Shown: positions 33,369 through 42,966, counted from the stretch's first letter. The stretch: 64,000 nucleotides of DNA from Prorocentrum cordatum (GCA_963575745.1 CAUYUJ010002718.1:1-64000), one strand, 5' to 3'. Made by a program: numbers and translations. The notes: generated by a model not told the origin, from the sequence alone.

Positions 33369-34430
33369 CTACTTGGGGTCTGCTACCTTCCCCGCCGTGC
33401 CCAGCTTCACTGGGACCGCGGGAGCTCCCACCGGCTGTCCGACCACGGCTGAGGGCCGCATCGCCCCCGGGGGGGCCCGTCCAGGTCGCCGTAAGTCCTC
33501 GCAAACGGGCTTGAGCAGGTTTCCATCACCCAATCGAAAGCAGCACTTGGTATGGACATTGGTGATCTCGTCCACCTGCCTGCCCTCCTGCACGGCCATG
33601 CAGAAGGGGAACCACCAATAGCAGCAGAAGTCCTTCGTCCACCGACTCTCGGGCGCCGGGTCCCCGAGTGCCTCGCGGAGCTTCATTCTCTGGCCAGCGA
33701 GCCAGGCCGCCAGCAACATATGCGAAAAGAATGCGCCCGTGCCCATCAGACCATCGGACCAGTTGTCGTCAGACCAGCCGTCCCAACTGACCATCATGGG
33801 CATGAGTATCTTCCACACCACGGCTATGAGCTGGCCGGACAACCAGACTGCCACGACGGCGTGGACGTACGCAAAATAGCCGGGCCCGCCGATGTTCGCC
33901 GCCGTGTAGGTGTCGCCGAGCCTGGCACCGAGACAGAGGCAGGCGTACCAGCAATAGACGTGGTCCTGCAAGCAGCAGTCGCCGCAGCAGGTGTACCTCC
34001 ACACGCCACCACTCCATGCGATCGCGAGGCTGAGTTGGGGATTGCCCTCCCAGCCCTGCCAGGGCCCCCGCTTGTCGACGATCCCGCGTTTGTAGAGGAA
34101 GGCACCGACATACGTTAGAACGATGCTGATGATCACAGCCAGTATCCATTGGAATTCACTGGACTGGGGATTCGACCAGGGAGCGTCTGCGTCTTCCTGC
34201 CGGGAAAGGCGGCGCGAGTCCGCATGGAGCGTGCCATTGAGATACGACCACGCCGCCCATTCGGGTGCCCCCGCAGAGAGCACCTCGAGTTGTGCCTGGC
34301 CTGACTCCGGTAGCACGCCCTTCAGAGCCTCCAGCACCGCGGCGTCGAAGTGACCGCCCACGGACCAATGGAGCGCATGGAAGAGAAGCATCGCGGGGTG
34401 TCCCAGCAGAGACACGATCAACAGAAGCAT
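33369..34430 (-). CDS. PLAC8-type membrane protein, copy 7
   Basis: Full-length. Has S62 (WSYLN instead of WPYLN) and R77, both in the N-terminal segment; the Cys-rich part is unchanged. It is the outermost gene of the array. Its upstream spacer (34530-35380) is the most diverged in the array. Confidence 0.8.
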   Translation of the reverse strand: MLLLIVSLLGHPAMLLFHALHWSVGGHFDAAVLEALKGVLPESGQAQLEVLSAGAPEWAAWSYLNGTLHADSRRLSRQEDADAPWSNPQSSEFQWILAVIISIVLTYVGAFLYKRGIVDKRGPWQGWEGNPQLSLAIAWSGGVWRYTCCGDCCLQDHVYCWYACLCLGARLGDTYTAANIGGPGYFAYVHAVVAVWLSGQLIAVVWKILMPMMVSWDGWSDDNWSDGLMGTGAFFSHMLLAAWLAGQRMKLREALGDPAPESRWTKDFCCYWWFPFCMAVQEGRQVDEITNVHTKCCFRLGDGNLLKPVCEDLRRPGRAPPGAMRPSAVVGQPVGAPAVPVKLGTAGKVADPK

Positions 34431-34496
34431 CGCGAGTCTGAAGCACTCGATGCAGTCTGCCCACGCAGCCGATGAACAAAATCAAACGACGCCGTC

Positions 34497-34518
34497 CTTG
34501 AGCCAAAACGGCTATACG
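34497..34518 (-). promoter_or_regulatory. Fossil spliced leader, copy 7
   Basis: Same altered leader, 66 nt before the ATG at 34430. A short extra repeat (GGGGCCGTCTTGGAGCCGTC) follows on the plus strand. Confidence 0.85.
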
Positions 34519-35610
34519 AATCGTCTTGGGGCCGTCTTGGAGCCGTCGAGATGCCGCCATGTAGGCCAGCAAGGAGCCTACGAGGCAATGTTGGGACCAC
34601 CTTGGGTCCATCTGGGGGCACCTAGGGCCGTCTTGGGGCGTCTTGAAGGCCTACTGAGCCCTGTAAGAGGCCTCTCCTCTTAGGGCTTGATTTTCCCGAA
34701 TCATTGGCTCCCGAAACTCTCGACCCCTAGCCCAGGAAGCGCTCTACAATGTGAGTCCTGTTCCACAGCCAAAGGGCCTGGAAGCGCCCCTGGGGCCGAA
34801 AATTGGAGGAAAAACTCTAGCGCGATTCTTTCTGAGTCGCTGGAAGTCTGGATCCGCTCCACTTCAAAGTCGGCCTCTGCGGACCTCATGGGGATCGCTC
34901 CGACCATAATACTTAGAGGCGGATCCCGCCCTTCGCCGAGGGCACCCCAGGAGGCCCCAAGGGGCACAACAAAACAGTCAGCAAAACTGAATCCGCCACC
35001 GTGGTCCCTGGCACGTTGAGGCCCGGGATGGCCTCAAGGTGGCGCAAGAAGTTTCCAAGGTGCCCCTAGAGGCCTCCAAGAGGTCTCCCACGAGGGCCCC
35101 AAAAGGCAACACATCATTGATGTCCCTCGCGTTTTGGGAGGATTTGGACGTTCTCGCCTTTTCGGCTTTCCGACGCTCCAAGGCGGCCCAAGAGGCCCCC
35201 CAAACCACCCCAAAACAACCCAAGAGGCCTCCAAGAGGGCCCAGGACGGCCTAAGAGCGCCCCAAGACGGCCCAACTGGCGCCCAAGACGGCCCAACATG
35301 GCCTCAAGACAGCCTAAGAGCGCGCCCCCAAACGGCCCGCAAGACTCCTTAAAACTGCCTCCAAGAGGCCTCACACGAGATTCCAACGAACATCCACTAG
35401 GCTTATAAGCCAGAACCCAGGCACGAGGGGGGACTTGCCGTAGGCAGCTGGATACTCGATCCTCCCTGCTCCGTGCCTCTGGAGGCCCCCAGGGGCCCCC
35501 AAAGGCAGAGACTGTCCGAAAGCTCGACCTTGCAGGAGGATCGACCTGACCGTTCGCTCCCTCCGGCGCGCCGCGCCGCGAGCGGGCGGCCAGTCCGCTC
35601 TTTGATGGGC

Positions 35611-35756
35611 ATTTCAATGGCAAGGCGCGCGCGCGCGGAAGAAACACATCCACGGGTCGCCGCGACGAAGCCCCCCCCGCGGAAGGAAGAAAAGACATCC
35701 GGCAGAAGGGGTGAGGGGTCCAGGCGTGAGTCGGGGAGGTGATTCCAAGACAGCGG
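35611..35756. other. Array boundary, unique sequence
   Basis: Similarity to the unit stops at TTTGATGGGC (35610). Beyond it lie a (GC)n run and mixed sequence; no target duplication at this boundary was recognised. Confidence 0.5.
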
Positions 35757-36135
35757 CCGCTGTTGGGCGGGCGACTTTTTTTTGCCTCGAGGGGACAACG
35801 TCCGCGGCGATGCCGACAGCGATCCCTGTTCAAAATGGGAATGGGCTGCTGTCGGTCAACGTCCCCATTATTTTCGTACGGCAGGTTCGTGTCGTGCCGA
35901 TTCTGGTCGCTGTCGGTCGGGCGACTTCTTGCCCCGAGGGGACATCTTCCGCGGCGACTCCGACAGCGAGCCGTTCAAAACGGACAAGAACTGCTGTCGT
36001 CAGCGTCCCCATTCTTTCCGTACCTATTTCGACCGTGCCGATTCTGGTCGCTGTTGGGCGGGCAACTGTCCTTTGTCTCGACAAGAAAACGTTCAACGAG
36101 CCCTGCTCAAAACGGACAAGAACTGCTGTCAATTA
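35757..36135. repeat. Tandem repeat, about 145-bp period, near three copies
   Basis: Each copy runs from GCTGTTGGGCGGGCGACTT through GAGGGGACA..TCCGCGGCGAYKCCGACAGCGA, CAAAACGGACAAGAACTGCTGTC and GTCCCCATT..TTCGTAC to GTGCCGATTCTGGTC. A single relative lies at 45763-45908. Confidence 0.7.
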
Positions 36136-36259
36136 ATGTCCTTCTTCTTGCGGGAAAGCGAAAAGTACCGACACCGCTACTCCCCGGAACTTTCCCGGAG
36201 TGCGCTCTGAACAGAAATTCGTGGCGAATTCAAAAGTGGCGACGAGGACCGCACAGGAG

Positions 36260-36466
36260 ACTTGAACAGACGAAAACGAGGCAAGGGCAACGGTATCGGC
36301 ATCTTTTCCTCCTCTGACTTGCTGAATAAAGAGAACCCCGAACCCTTTGGTAGGGGACCTAAGTCGGGAGGGCCAGAAACATTAGGAATAGGGGCTCCTT
36401 TCGGCAAATATATCGAAGCACGACGCCCATATGTTTTATCCCTAATGCAAAGAAGGGTACCTCAAT
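36260..36466 (+). CDS. Short open frame of unknown nature
   Basis: A 68-codon plus-strand frame from an alternative start (ATT/ATG region near 36262) with a less GC-rich, balanced C-terminal part (GIGAPFGKYIEARRPYVL). The base composition is unlike its neighbours. It may be a fragment of a larger broken gene; no family recognised. Confidence 0.15.
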
Positions 36467-36559
36467 GAGGACGCGCCTTCACTGTGGTATCAGGTCAGGG
36501 TTTTTTGGGCCGTGCTGGAATGGCTCGCCACCTGTGGTCAAGGCTGCAGCCAGTGCAAG

Positions 36560-37345
36560 GCGGGCTCGGCCACGTATGCTGCTCAGAGGCGATCCGGAGC
36601 CCTTCCTGCCCCAGGGCCACGGCGAAAAATTCGAGCAGAACTGCGAAGAGGGCAAGCGGATCGTCTCGTTCACGGCCCTCAACAGAGCCACCAAGCCCTG
36701 CTCGCCCGAGGGCTCCAACCAGTTGCCGGGCAGCAGCATCACTGTGATCGGCGCCGAGGTGGACGAGACCTCCTTCGAGGAGGGCTCCGACGCCCACGGC
36801 CGCTGCTCGGCCTTCGCGGAGAAGGGCGGCGAGCAGCTTCAGCGGGGTGGCAGCTTCGTCCGGGAGTTGAGCAGGGACCGACCGTCCCAGCCTTCCTATA
36901 GTCCAACCACGACATGTTCTTAGAACTCCAAAATGTTCTAGAACCAAAAACAACGTTCTTAGAACATAAACCCGATGTGATAAACCAAGACAGACTCCGC
37001 CAGAAATGTTCTAAGAACATTTCGTGGAAGCCACAAGAGGCTCTTAGAACATTGTTTGGTGGTGCTATAGGCACGCCAGGACGCTTCGCCACTGCTTGAG
37101 GGGTGGCAGCTTCGTCCAGGAGGGCGCGGTCGAGTACCAGGAAGGCGGCAACTCCGTCGACGGCACGCGGACGGCAGCGCCGTTCACGAGGCCGAGCTGC
37201 GGCGCCTGCTCCTGGACGCCCCTGCGCGGGTGGACGCGGCCGCACTGGCTGTCGCCCGCGCAGGCGCCGACGCAGGCCCGGCCCATGTCGAGCTCGAGGC
37301 GGCGGCCGACCGCGTGGTTGAAGGGGCCCCAGGACACATAAATAA
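36560..37345 (+). CDS. Candidate gene, unknown function, interrupted by a 256-bp insert
   Basis: Two plus-strand coding-like segments share a frame once the segment 36864-37119 is removed. The first (to 36863) includes EKFEQNCEEGKRIVSF and SITVIGAEVDETSFEEGSD. The second (from 37120) includes EGAVEYQEGGNSVDGTRTAA. Codon choice favours C/G in third position as expected for this genome. The start is not clear: the open frame extends upstream to 36465. The second segment ends at a TGA about 37341 before an AT-rich stretch, and may end earlier at an unrecognised splice site. No family recognised. Confidence 0.35.
36864..37119 (+). other. Introner-like segment with direct repeats at its ends
   Basis: GGGGTGGCAGCTTCGTCC occurs at 36844-36861 and again at 37100-37117, so the insert is flanked by an 18-bp direct repeat. 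Excision between CGG|GAG at the left and CAG|GAG at the right restores the reading frame. It would use a GA donor and an AG acceptor followed by G; GA donors are reported for dinoflagellate introns. The interior carries four GTTCTNAGAAC-type palindromes. It is either an introner-type intron or an insertion with target duplication. Confidence 0.5.
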
Positions 37346-37580
37346 ATACATACAAATAAAAAGATTCCCCATATTTTCTGGGTTTTCGTCTTCCCCCCCA
37401 CTTCCCACATTTCCTAATTTTCTGGGGAATCGACGATGAATTGTGCCTGTGTGTTTCTGTTCCCTCCTGAATGGTGGGGATCGAGGGTCGCCTGGCCCAC
37501 GCGGCGCCCGTGGAGCCGAGGGAGGACGCAGGTCGCGGCCGCTCGCTTCCTGGCCCCTGGGCGCCAAGCCACGTTATGAT
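37346..37580. other. AT-rich patch and unique sequence, no gene
   Basis: ACATAAATAAATACATACAA followed by a weak inverted pair GATTCCCC / GGGGAATC (37362-37432); otherwise nothing recognised. Confidence 0.4.
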
Positions 37581-37734
37581 TAGAGGGCCACAGGCGAACC
37601 CTACCCCTACCCCCCACGATTTCTGAGGAGGAGGGTGGGGTTCACTTCGCTCGGGAGCTCCCGAACGAAGTGAACCCCACCCTCCCCCTCAGAAATCGTG
37701 GGGGGTAGGGGTAGGGTTCGCCTGTGGCCCCCTA
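37581..37734. mobile_element. Foldback element, copy 1
   Basis: A near-perfect palindrome of 154 bp. The left arm reads TAGAGGGCCACAGGCGAACC, CTACCCCTACCCCCCACG, then GATTTCTGAGG..GTTCACTTCG. The right arm is its complement, and the centre is CTCGGGAGCTCCCGAA. Second copy at 39938-40091. Confidence 0.85.
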
Positions 37735-38135
37735 GTTATACGGTGATTCCAAGGAGAGCTCCCGCGGCCCTTCGGCGTGCGCTTCGTCTCGGAGGGTCCC
37801 GACGGCGACGGGCGCTCAGCCGCGGCGGCCGAGCTAGCCCCGGCAGCGGCCCAGCGTAGCGCGGACCTGACTGCGCTCTTCGCCGCGCTCGCGGCGGAGA
37901 TCCGCGGCTCCAGAGGCGAGGCGCTGGGCGGCCGCTGAAGGAGGCCGAGGGCGGCATGGCGAACTCCGTGTTCGAGGTCAGCGTGGGCAGAGTCTGGGGT
38001 TCCACCCAGGGTCGGCCTACGCTGAGGAAGGGGGCCTGAAGGGGGTCCCGAGTCGGGCGAATTCAGTTGCGTGGACCTTTTTGGTCCGCTCTAGTCTCCT
38101 CGTCCTCCTCCTCGTCCTCCTCCTCCTCCTCCTCC
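37735..38135. other. GC-rich unique sequence, then short (CCT)n
   Basis: No gene recognised at 37735-38095; (CCT/CGT)n at 38096-38135. Confidence 0.4.
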
Positions 38136-38346
38136 TTTCGGCGGCGAGCGAGGGGGGAAGTGAGAAGTGAGAAGGAGAAGGCCCTCTCAGAAGGCGGCGG
38201 GGCTTCTCCGAAGCGCTCCGGCCTTCTGAGAAGTTTCCTGCGCACTAGGGGATGATTCAGACAACCCCTCAGAAGGCTGGGGGAATCCCGAGCCTTCTGA
38301 GAGAAGGCACGCCCCTTCCCGCTTCTGCCCCCGCTCGCCGCCGAGA
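38136..38346. mobile_element. Foldback element with CTTCTNAGAAG motifs
   Basis: Outer arms GGCGGCGAGCGAGGGGG / CCCCCGCTCGCCGCC enclose several CCTTCTGAGAAGG-like palindromes and inverted GGCCCTCTCAGAAGG / CCTTCTGAGAGAAGG blocks. Motif shared with 41718-41856 and 38805-38855. Confidence 0.6.
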
Positions 38347-38385
38347 AGCGAGATGGGACGCAGAAGGACATGCTACATAATACTA

Positions 38386-38567
38386 CTACAGTCGGGGCGT
38401 TGACCTAAGGAACCCTAAATAAGGAACGAGGTCCCTTTTCTCCATAAGTTACACTTCGATTTCCCTTCGAAAACCTAAGGAAAAACTGAGGCTAGCTGTG
38501 AAACAATCAAGGAACACCGAGCCCCTCCCCTTCGAAAAGGGTTCCTTCTTCAGGGCCCCGACGGTCT
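38386..38567. mobile_element. MITE-like element, TACAGTCGG TIR family, diverged copy
   Basis: Left end ACTACAGTCGGGGCG; right end GGCCCCGACGGTC, imperfect. The interior aligns throughout with 13574-13759. Confidence 0.75.
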
Positions 38568-38995
38568 GCGCCTCGAATGGAGGCGCACTTCCGAACCGAA
38601 TATATCTAGCACACACACACACCTAAAAGCACGTCGTTGCCCAGGCGCGAAGGCCAGAAAACGAGCGCCAGCGAGCATGTGCAGAAGAAGATTTCTTAGC
38701 GCGCGCGCGCGCGTCGCCCCTTGGGGCGGGGCGAAGCGCACATCGTGTAGGTGCGTTTGGGCGATGCCGATGAGAAGGGGCTGGCCATCTCGGGAGGCGG
38801 TGGTGCTTCGGAGAGAAGGCCTGGAGAGCTGCTCAGAAGGCAGCAAGCCTTCTGTGCCGTCTGGGAGGGGCCCACCCGCTCCGCATTCCCCCTCCCGTGC
38901 GCGTCGCCGATGGGAGGGCAATGGATCGCGCTGGAGCGCTTTTCATCGGGCGCGGCCTGCTCAACTCTCTCCTCGACGAGCCCATCCCGAGACGA
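38568..38995. other. No gene identified
   Basis: Contains a (CA)n run (38612), a (GC)n run (38700) and CTTCGGAGAGAAGGC / CTTCTGTGC-type fragments of the CTTCTNAGAAG repeat; otherwise unassigned. Confidence 0.4.
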
Positions 38996-39086
38996 GAAGG
39001 AGGAGAAGGAGGAGGAGGAGGAGGAGGAGGAGGGGGAGGAGGAGGGGGAGGAGGAGGAGGAGGAGGAGGAGGAGGAGGAGGAGCCT
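38996..39086. repeat. (GGA)n tract
   Basis: About 30 units with GGGGGA variants. Confidence 0.9.
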
Positions 39087-39600
39087 CCTCGCCCCTGGGG
39101 CTCTCCAGCCGCCTGCCCACGCCTTCGAGCGAGGCGGGGGACGTCGTCACGGAAGGGCTCGGCTTGCCAGAGGTCGGTCAGTCCGCCCCTGGCTTCGACT
39201 CCCCTGTCTGCACTGCCGCCACTGCCGGCAAGGGGATCGATGGCCGTCGCCTCAATGCTCAGGCAAACGCGGCCTCAGTGTTCAAATGGCCATCCGTCTC
39301 CCTCCCAAGATGGCGCACGATCAATCATAGCATCGAATCGGGACGCCTGATCGAATCGGAATATGCGATAGATCGGGCTGCGCCAGCGCGGAGTCGAAAT
39401 CGAATCAGACCGGCCGCGCCAGGATACACAAGAGCGCCACCATGCGAGCATCGGGCCGCATTGGATCGGCCTTATATCGGAGTCGAATCGGATCGGGCCG
39501 GCTGGAATCGATATCGATTCGGAGGAATCGAATCGAAATGGACCCTTTGGCGACGGTGGGAGCTCGTGCCGATGCCACCACTCCCAGGACCTCCCCCTGG
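39087..39600. repeat. Unique sequence then ATCGAATCGG-rich dispersed repeat
   Basis: 39330-39540 is crowded with GAATCG/CGATTC words in both orientations (for example GGAATCGATATCGATTCGG at 39503) and shares GAATCGGATCGGGCCGGC with 10945. No gene. Confidence 0.5.
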
Positions 39601-39685
39601 CGAGAAGAAGAAAAAACGGCATGAACATAAACTTGCGGCACGCGGAGCGTCAAATTTTTATGTTCATGGCGTTGTTTCTTCTTCG
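39601..39685. mobile_element. Small foldback element, GAAGAAGAAACAACG family, copy 1
   Basis: Arms GAGAAGAAGAAAAAACGGC + ATGAACATAAA and TTTTATGTTCATGGCG + TTGTTTCTTCTTC, with the core containing GGAGCGTCAAA. Related ends at 53110-53290. Confidence 0.6.
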
Positions 39686-39937
39686 ACTGGCGTGACGGAG
39701 AGCGACCTCCAAGCGGCATCGGTACGCTTTATACTCCTCGGCGACTAACCCTGTGCCACCGATATGAATCCCCCAGGGATAGTAAAGTCCGGGCTCCCGG
39801 GGAATAGTGAACTTTCTGTCACGGCGAGTCGCACGTGGGCTTGTAAGACGGCGACGACGACGAGATCAGTCGGCGGACCCCTTCCGGAGGTTTTCGTCCC
39901 GGTTCTCCGAGCAGCGTGCCGCCGTGGTGCGGAGAAG
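39686..39937. other. No gene identified
   Basis: Unique sequence between two foldback elements. Confidence 0.4.
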
Positions 39938-40091
39938 TAGGGGACCACATGCGAACCCTACACCTACCCCCCACGATTTCTGAGGGGGAGGGTGGGCTTC
40001 ACTTCGCTCGGGAGCTCCCGCACGAAGTGAACCCCATCCTCCCCCTCAGAGATCGTCGGGGGTAGGGGTAGGGTTCGCATGTGGCCCCCTA
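39938..40091. mobile_element. Foldback element, copy 2
   Basis: The same 154-bp palindrome as at 37581-37734, with a few substitutions in each arm (TAGGGGACCACATGCG left, CGCATGTGGCCCCCTA right) and centre CTCGGGAGCTCCCGCA. Arms changed in parallel at the outer bases (CAGGCG versus CATGCG). Confidence 0.85.
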
Positions 40092-41235
40092 AGAATCCCA
40101 GACACGCCCAGCCCAAGCCGCCTAACCTCACGGGTCGCGCCCTGCGAGGCGTGTGATGCGCTGCGATCCTCTCGCCCTCGCGGTGGCCACCTCGGAGAAG
40201 GGCAGCTGTATGGCCCAGGCCGCGACGCGCGAAGCGCGACTGTCTTCGCGCCCAGCAGGTGCCGAAGGAGGCGGAGGAGGAGGAGGAGGAGGAGAAGGAG
40301 GAGGCGGAGGAGGAGGAGGAGGCGGAGGAGGCGGAGGAGGAGGAGACGACGTCGTCATCGTCGTCGTCGTGACGTGCGTCCAGCGCCCCTTCGGCAACTC
40401 CGCAGGGGTGTCACAGCGGTCAGGGGGCCACCAACTCGCGGCGACGAGGCGCTGAGGCCCGTGGAGCCCACCCAGGGAGCCCCTGCTGCTGCTGCTGCTG
40501 CTCCTCCCTCCTCCTCCTCCTCCTCCTCCTCCTCCTTAAAATCCTCGATCCCTCCCTCTGTCCAACCCTCCGTTCCTTCGACGAGGATGAGGAGAAAGGT
40601 TAGTAATAGTGAGCAGTGGGAGGGATAATAGAGATGGCGGAGGCTCCATCTTGGAGACCCCCTTCAGCGCAGTCACGAAGTGAACGATAGCCCTAGAGTC
40701 AAGCCGCTGCGACCTGTCGCGGGGCGGTGAAGAGGTGACAACCACCAAGAGATAGGGGCAGGAGAGAGGAAAATGAGGAAGGACGGGCCAGGAATGAGAG
40801 AGGAGAGAGAAGAGTGAGAATGAGGAGGGAAACGACTTGGAATTCACGAGGAGATGATGCCACAGGACGCCTGGAACAAAGACGGGGCAGGGAAGAGGGA
40901 CGTGAATGGACAGCAACAGGAGAGCAGACGATGGGAGAGGACGGAAGGTTAAGCACGGAGAATGGACGGGGGAGAAATGGAAGCGTGTGCGGGGACAGCA
41001 AGCGACCACAATCACATCGAGGACACACCCTAGGAAATGTCTTGCGCATGCCAACAATCGTTGGAACACCGAAACCAGCTTAGTAGTGGTTGTCGTCGAT
41101 ATGGGCCTCCCAGGAGGGCCAAATCGACCACAACCACTACCAAAGTGTTCATGTCGAGGTCGGTCGGGGGGACTGGGAGAAAAGGATGGGGGAGAAAGGG
41201 AAGCGCGCGGGGGAAGAGGACCGGGGACGGAGGGG
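40092..41235. other. Two short GGA/CCT tracts and unassigned sequence
   Basis: (GGA)n at 40266-40347, (CTG)5 plus (CCT)n at 40483-40538, then about 700 bp of A/G-rich unique sequence with no recognisable gene. Confidence 0.4.
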
Positions 41236-41409
41236 ATACAGTCGGGCCTAGGCCAGAAGAGCATCCCTCGAGAGCATGAGACCCTCCGCCAGCCCAAACA
41301 CACAGAGCATCCAAGGGTACCCTCCCCAGGATGCACAGGAACATCCACGAAGAGCACTAGGGTACCCTCCCCGAACCGACCTCGATCTCATACCTCGGTC
41401 CGACTGTAT
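41236..41409. mobile_element. MITE-like element, TACAGTCGG TIR family
   Basis: Left end TACAGTCGGGCCTAGGCC at 41237; right end GGTCCGACTGTA at about 41408. The interior matches 12342-12516 (CATGAGACCCTCCGCC, CCCCAGGATGCACAGGAACA, GAAGAGCACTAGGG). Confidence 0.75.
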
Positions 41410-41717
41410 GTACATCTGGGAGGAATGGAGAGAGATGGAAAAACATACGAAAGAGGAAACGAGGTCCTCGCGCACGAACGCGGCCGCGGGGTAAAAAAGA
41501 AAGAGAAGCCTCAGGCATTCGCGCTCTCACAGACGAAACGAAGCAGCTTCGAACGCCTGCGTCCGGGTCGCGGAAAGCCGACGCGACGCGGACCTACCGC
41601 AACGCCGCAGTGTCGTTGCGCGCGCGCGCGCCCTCCAAGAGGGCAGCGCAGCCAGGAAAGGGCGGAAACATCTGGTGACCCCAGACTCGGGCAGAAGGGG
41701 GATGGCGGTGCGCACAA
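41410..41717. other. No gene identified
   Basis: Unique sequence; nothing recognised. Confidence 0.35.
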
Positions 41718-41856
41718 GGGAGTGGAGGGAGGGGGGAGGGCTTCTTAGAAGGAGGCTGCTTCTTAGAAGGCGCCAGCCTTACATCTATAGATAACGCCCG
41801 CGCCTTCTGAGAAGCAGGGGTGCTTCTGAGAAGCCCTCCCCCCTCCCCCCATCCCT
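41718..41856. mobile_element. Foldback element with CTTCTNAGAAG motifs, second locus
   Basis: Arms GGGGGGAGGGCTTCTTAGAAG + GAGGCTGCTTCTTAGAAGGC and GCCTTCTGAGAAGC + AGGGGTGCTTCTGAGAAGCC, closing with CTCCCCCC. The centre holds ATCTATAGAT. Confidence 0.7.
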
Positions 41857-42652
41857 CTCTGCGCGTGGCTGAAGGGGGATGGCGGGAGCAACGGCCAATG
41901 CACTGCGCGAGCAGCGAAGGACCGCGGCGGCCACCTGGAGCAGTCCGGGCCAGACCTGCGCATCATGCATTGCGGGAACAGCGCGCCCGGCGGACGGGGA
42001 CGCCGCGGGGGCCGAAGGGCGTCGCCCGCCTTGGGGCGCACCGCGCGAGCCCCCCCTGAACGCTGCTGGCCCCGCCGTGAACTCCGCCACCGCACCGCCC
42101 TGAGCGCTCCGCTCCACCCACGCGGGTCGCAACATTCGAACGGCCGGGGTGAAGAGCGCTCGCCAGCGCTGATCCGGCGCTTCATCTGGCGCAAGTGGGC
42201 GCGAATGTAAAACAAACGTTCAAACCATCGATTTCACAATAAGAGATACCCCACCTAACGAGGGGAGCACAAACGGAAGATAATCGGCGAGGATGGGTGT
42301 GTTGCGAGCGGAAGCGTAAGAAGGGCCAGATGCCATGGGCAAGCTCTCGAGCGGGGGTCGACTGGAGAGAACAGGGATAGGAAGATGGACGAGGAACGTG
42401 GGAGTCGGACATGGAGGAAAGAGCATAGAGGATCTGGACATGGTTTCCACTGAACGCAACGAACTACGACACGATCATTTCAAAGAGGCGTATCAGATTT
42501 CCTCGAAAACCGTACTTACCAACTCATCAACAGCCCTACAGTACACACACCGACAGCACAAGATTAGTCAAACCAATAACACATGCAAGATGCACTCAGG
42601 CATACCATGTGATCCTACGCGTCCTTCTGTGGGCTGTATAGGAGGTGAACCA
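41857..42652. other. No gene identified
   Basis: GC-rich then mixed sequence. Open frames exist but none has a recognised motif. Confidence 0.35.
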
Positions 42653-42716
42653 CCATCGCTCGGACGTGTGCATGTTTCCCTCGGCGGGGACCATCGAGGA
42701 GCATCCTTGATCATCG
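42653..42716. mobile_element. Truncated CATCGCTCGGACG-TIR element, inverted
   Basis: Matches the right end of the copies at 427 and 14046 in reverse (CCATCGCTCGGACGTGTGCA, then GGGGACCATCGAGGAGC, ATCCTTGATCAT). It stops about half way. Confidence 0.65.
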
Positions 42717-42966
42717 AGCGGGCGGACCTTCGGCGACCCCCGAGAGCTGACAAGATCGCCGGCATGGAGCCCTCGCGTCGCCCCGACGGCTCCCTCGAGG
42801 CGGGAAGCCCCACCAAACTGGCCACGGAGGCCCAAGCAATGCGAATCGAGCGCGCCCTTGCGATGGTGAAAGCGTGCTGGCCAGATGACCAGGCCAGCGA
42901 ACCCCGAGGATCTCTCCAGACGCTGACAGCGGCCTCTCACTTCAAGCACAGGCAACCAGGTTTCCC

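Larger units (their letters stand above)
15263..35610 (-). repeat. Tandem array: seven units of a PLAC8-type gene plus partial eighth
   Basis: Units marked by the phrase ACCGAAAGTYCGAGCCTTCC start at 15267, 18207, 20840, 23472, 26118, 29779 and 32643. Unit lengths are about 2.94, 2.63, 2.63, 2.65, 3.66 and 2.86 kb. The last unit reads into the first part of an eighth (35390-35610 matches 15480-15700) and ends abruptly. Each unit contains, in gene orientation, a fossil spliced leader, a 66-nt leader in intact copies, a 353-codon gene, a conserved 3' flank of about 500 bp and a GGCCTCTTGGGG minisatellite spacer. Units 1 and 6 carry an extra 230-260 bp in the spacer, and unit 5 an extra 0.93 kb. 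The head-to-tail order and near identity fit the tandem gene arrays known in dinoflagellates. Confidence 0.95.
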
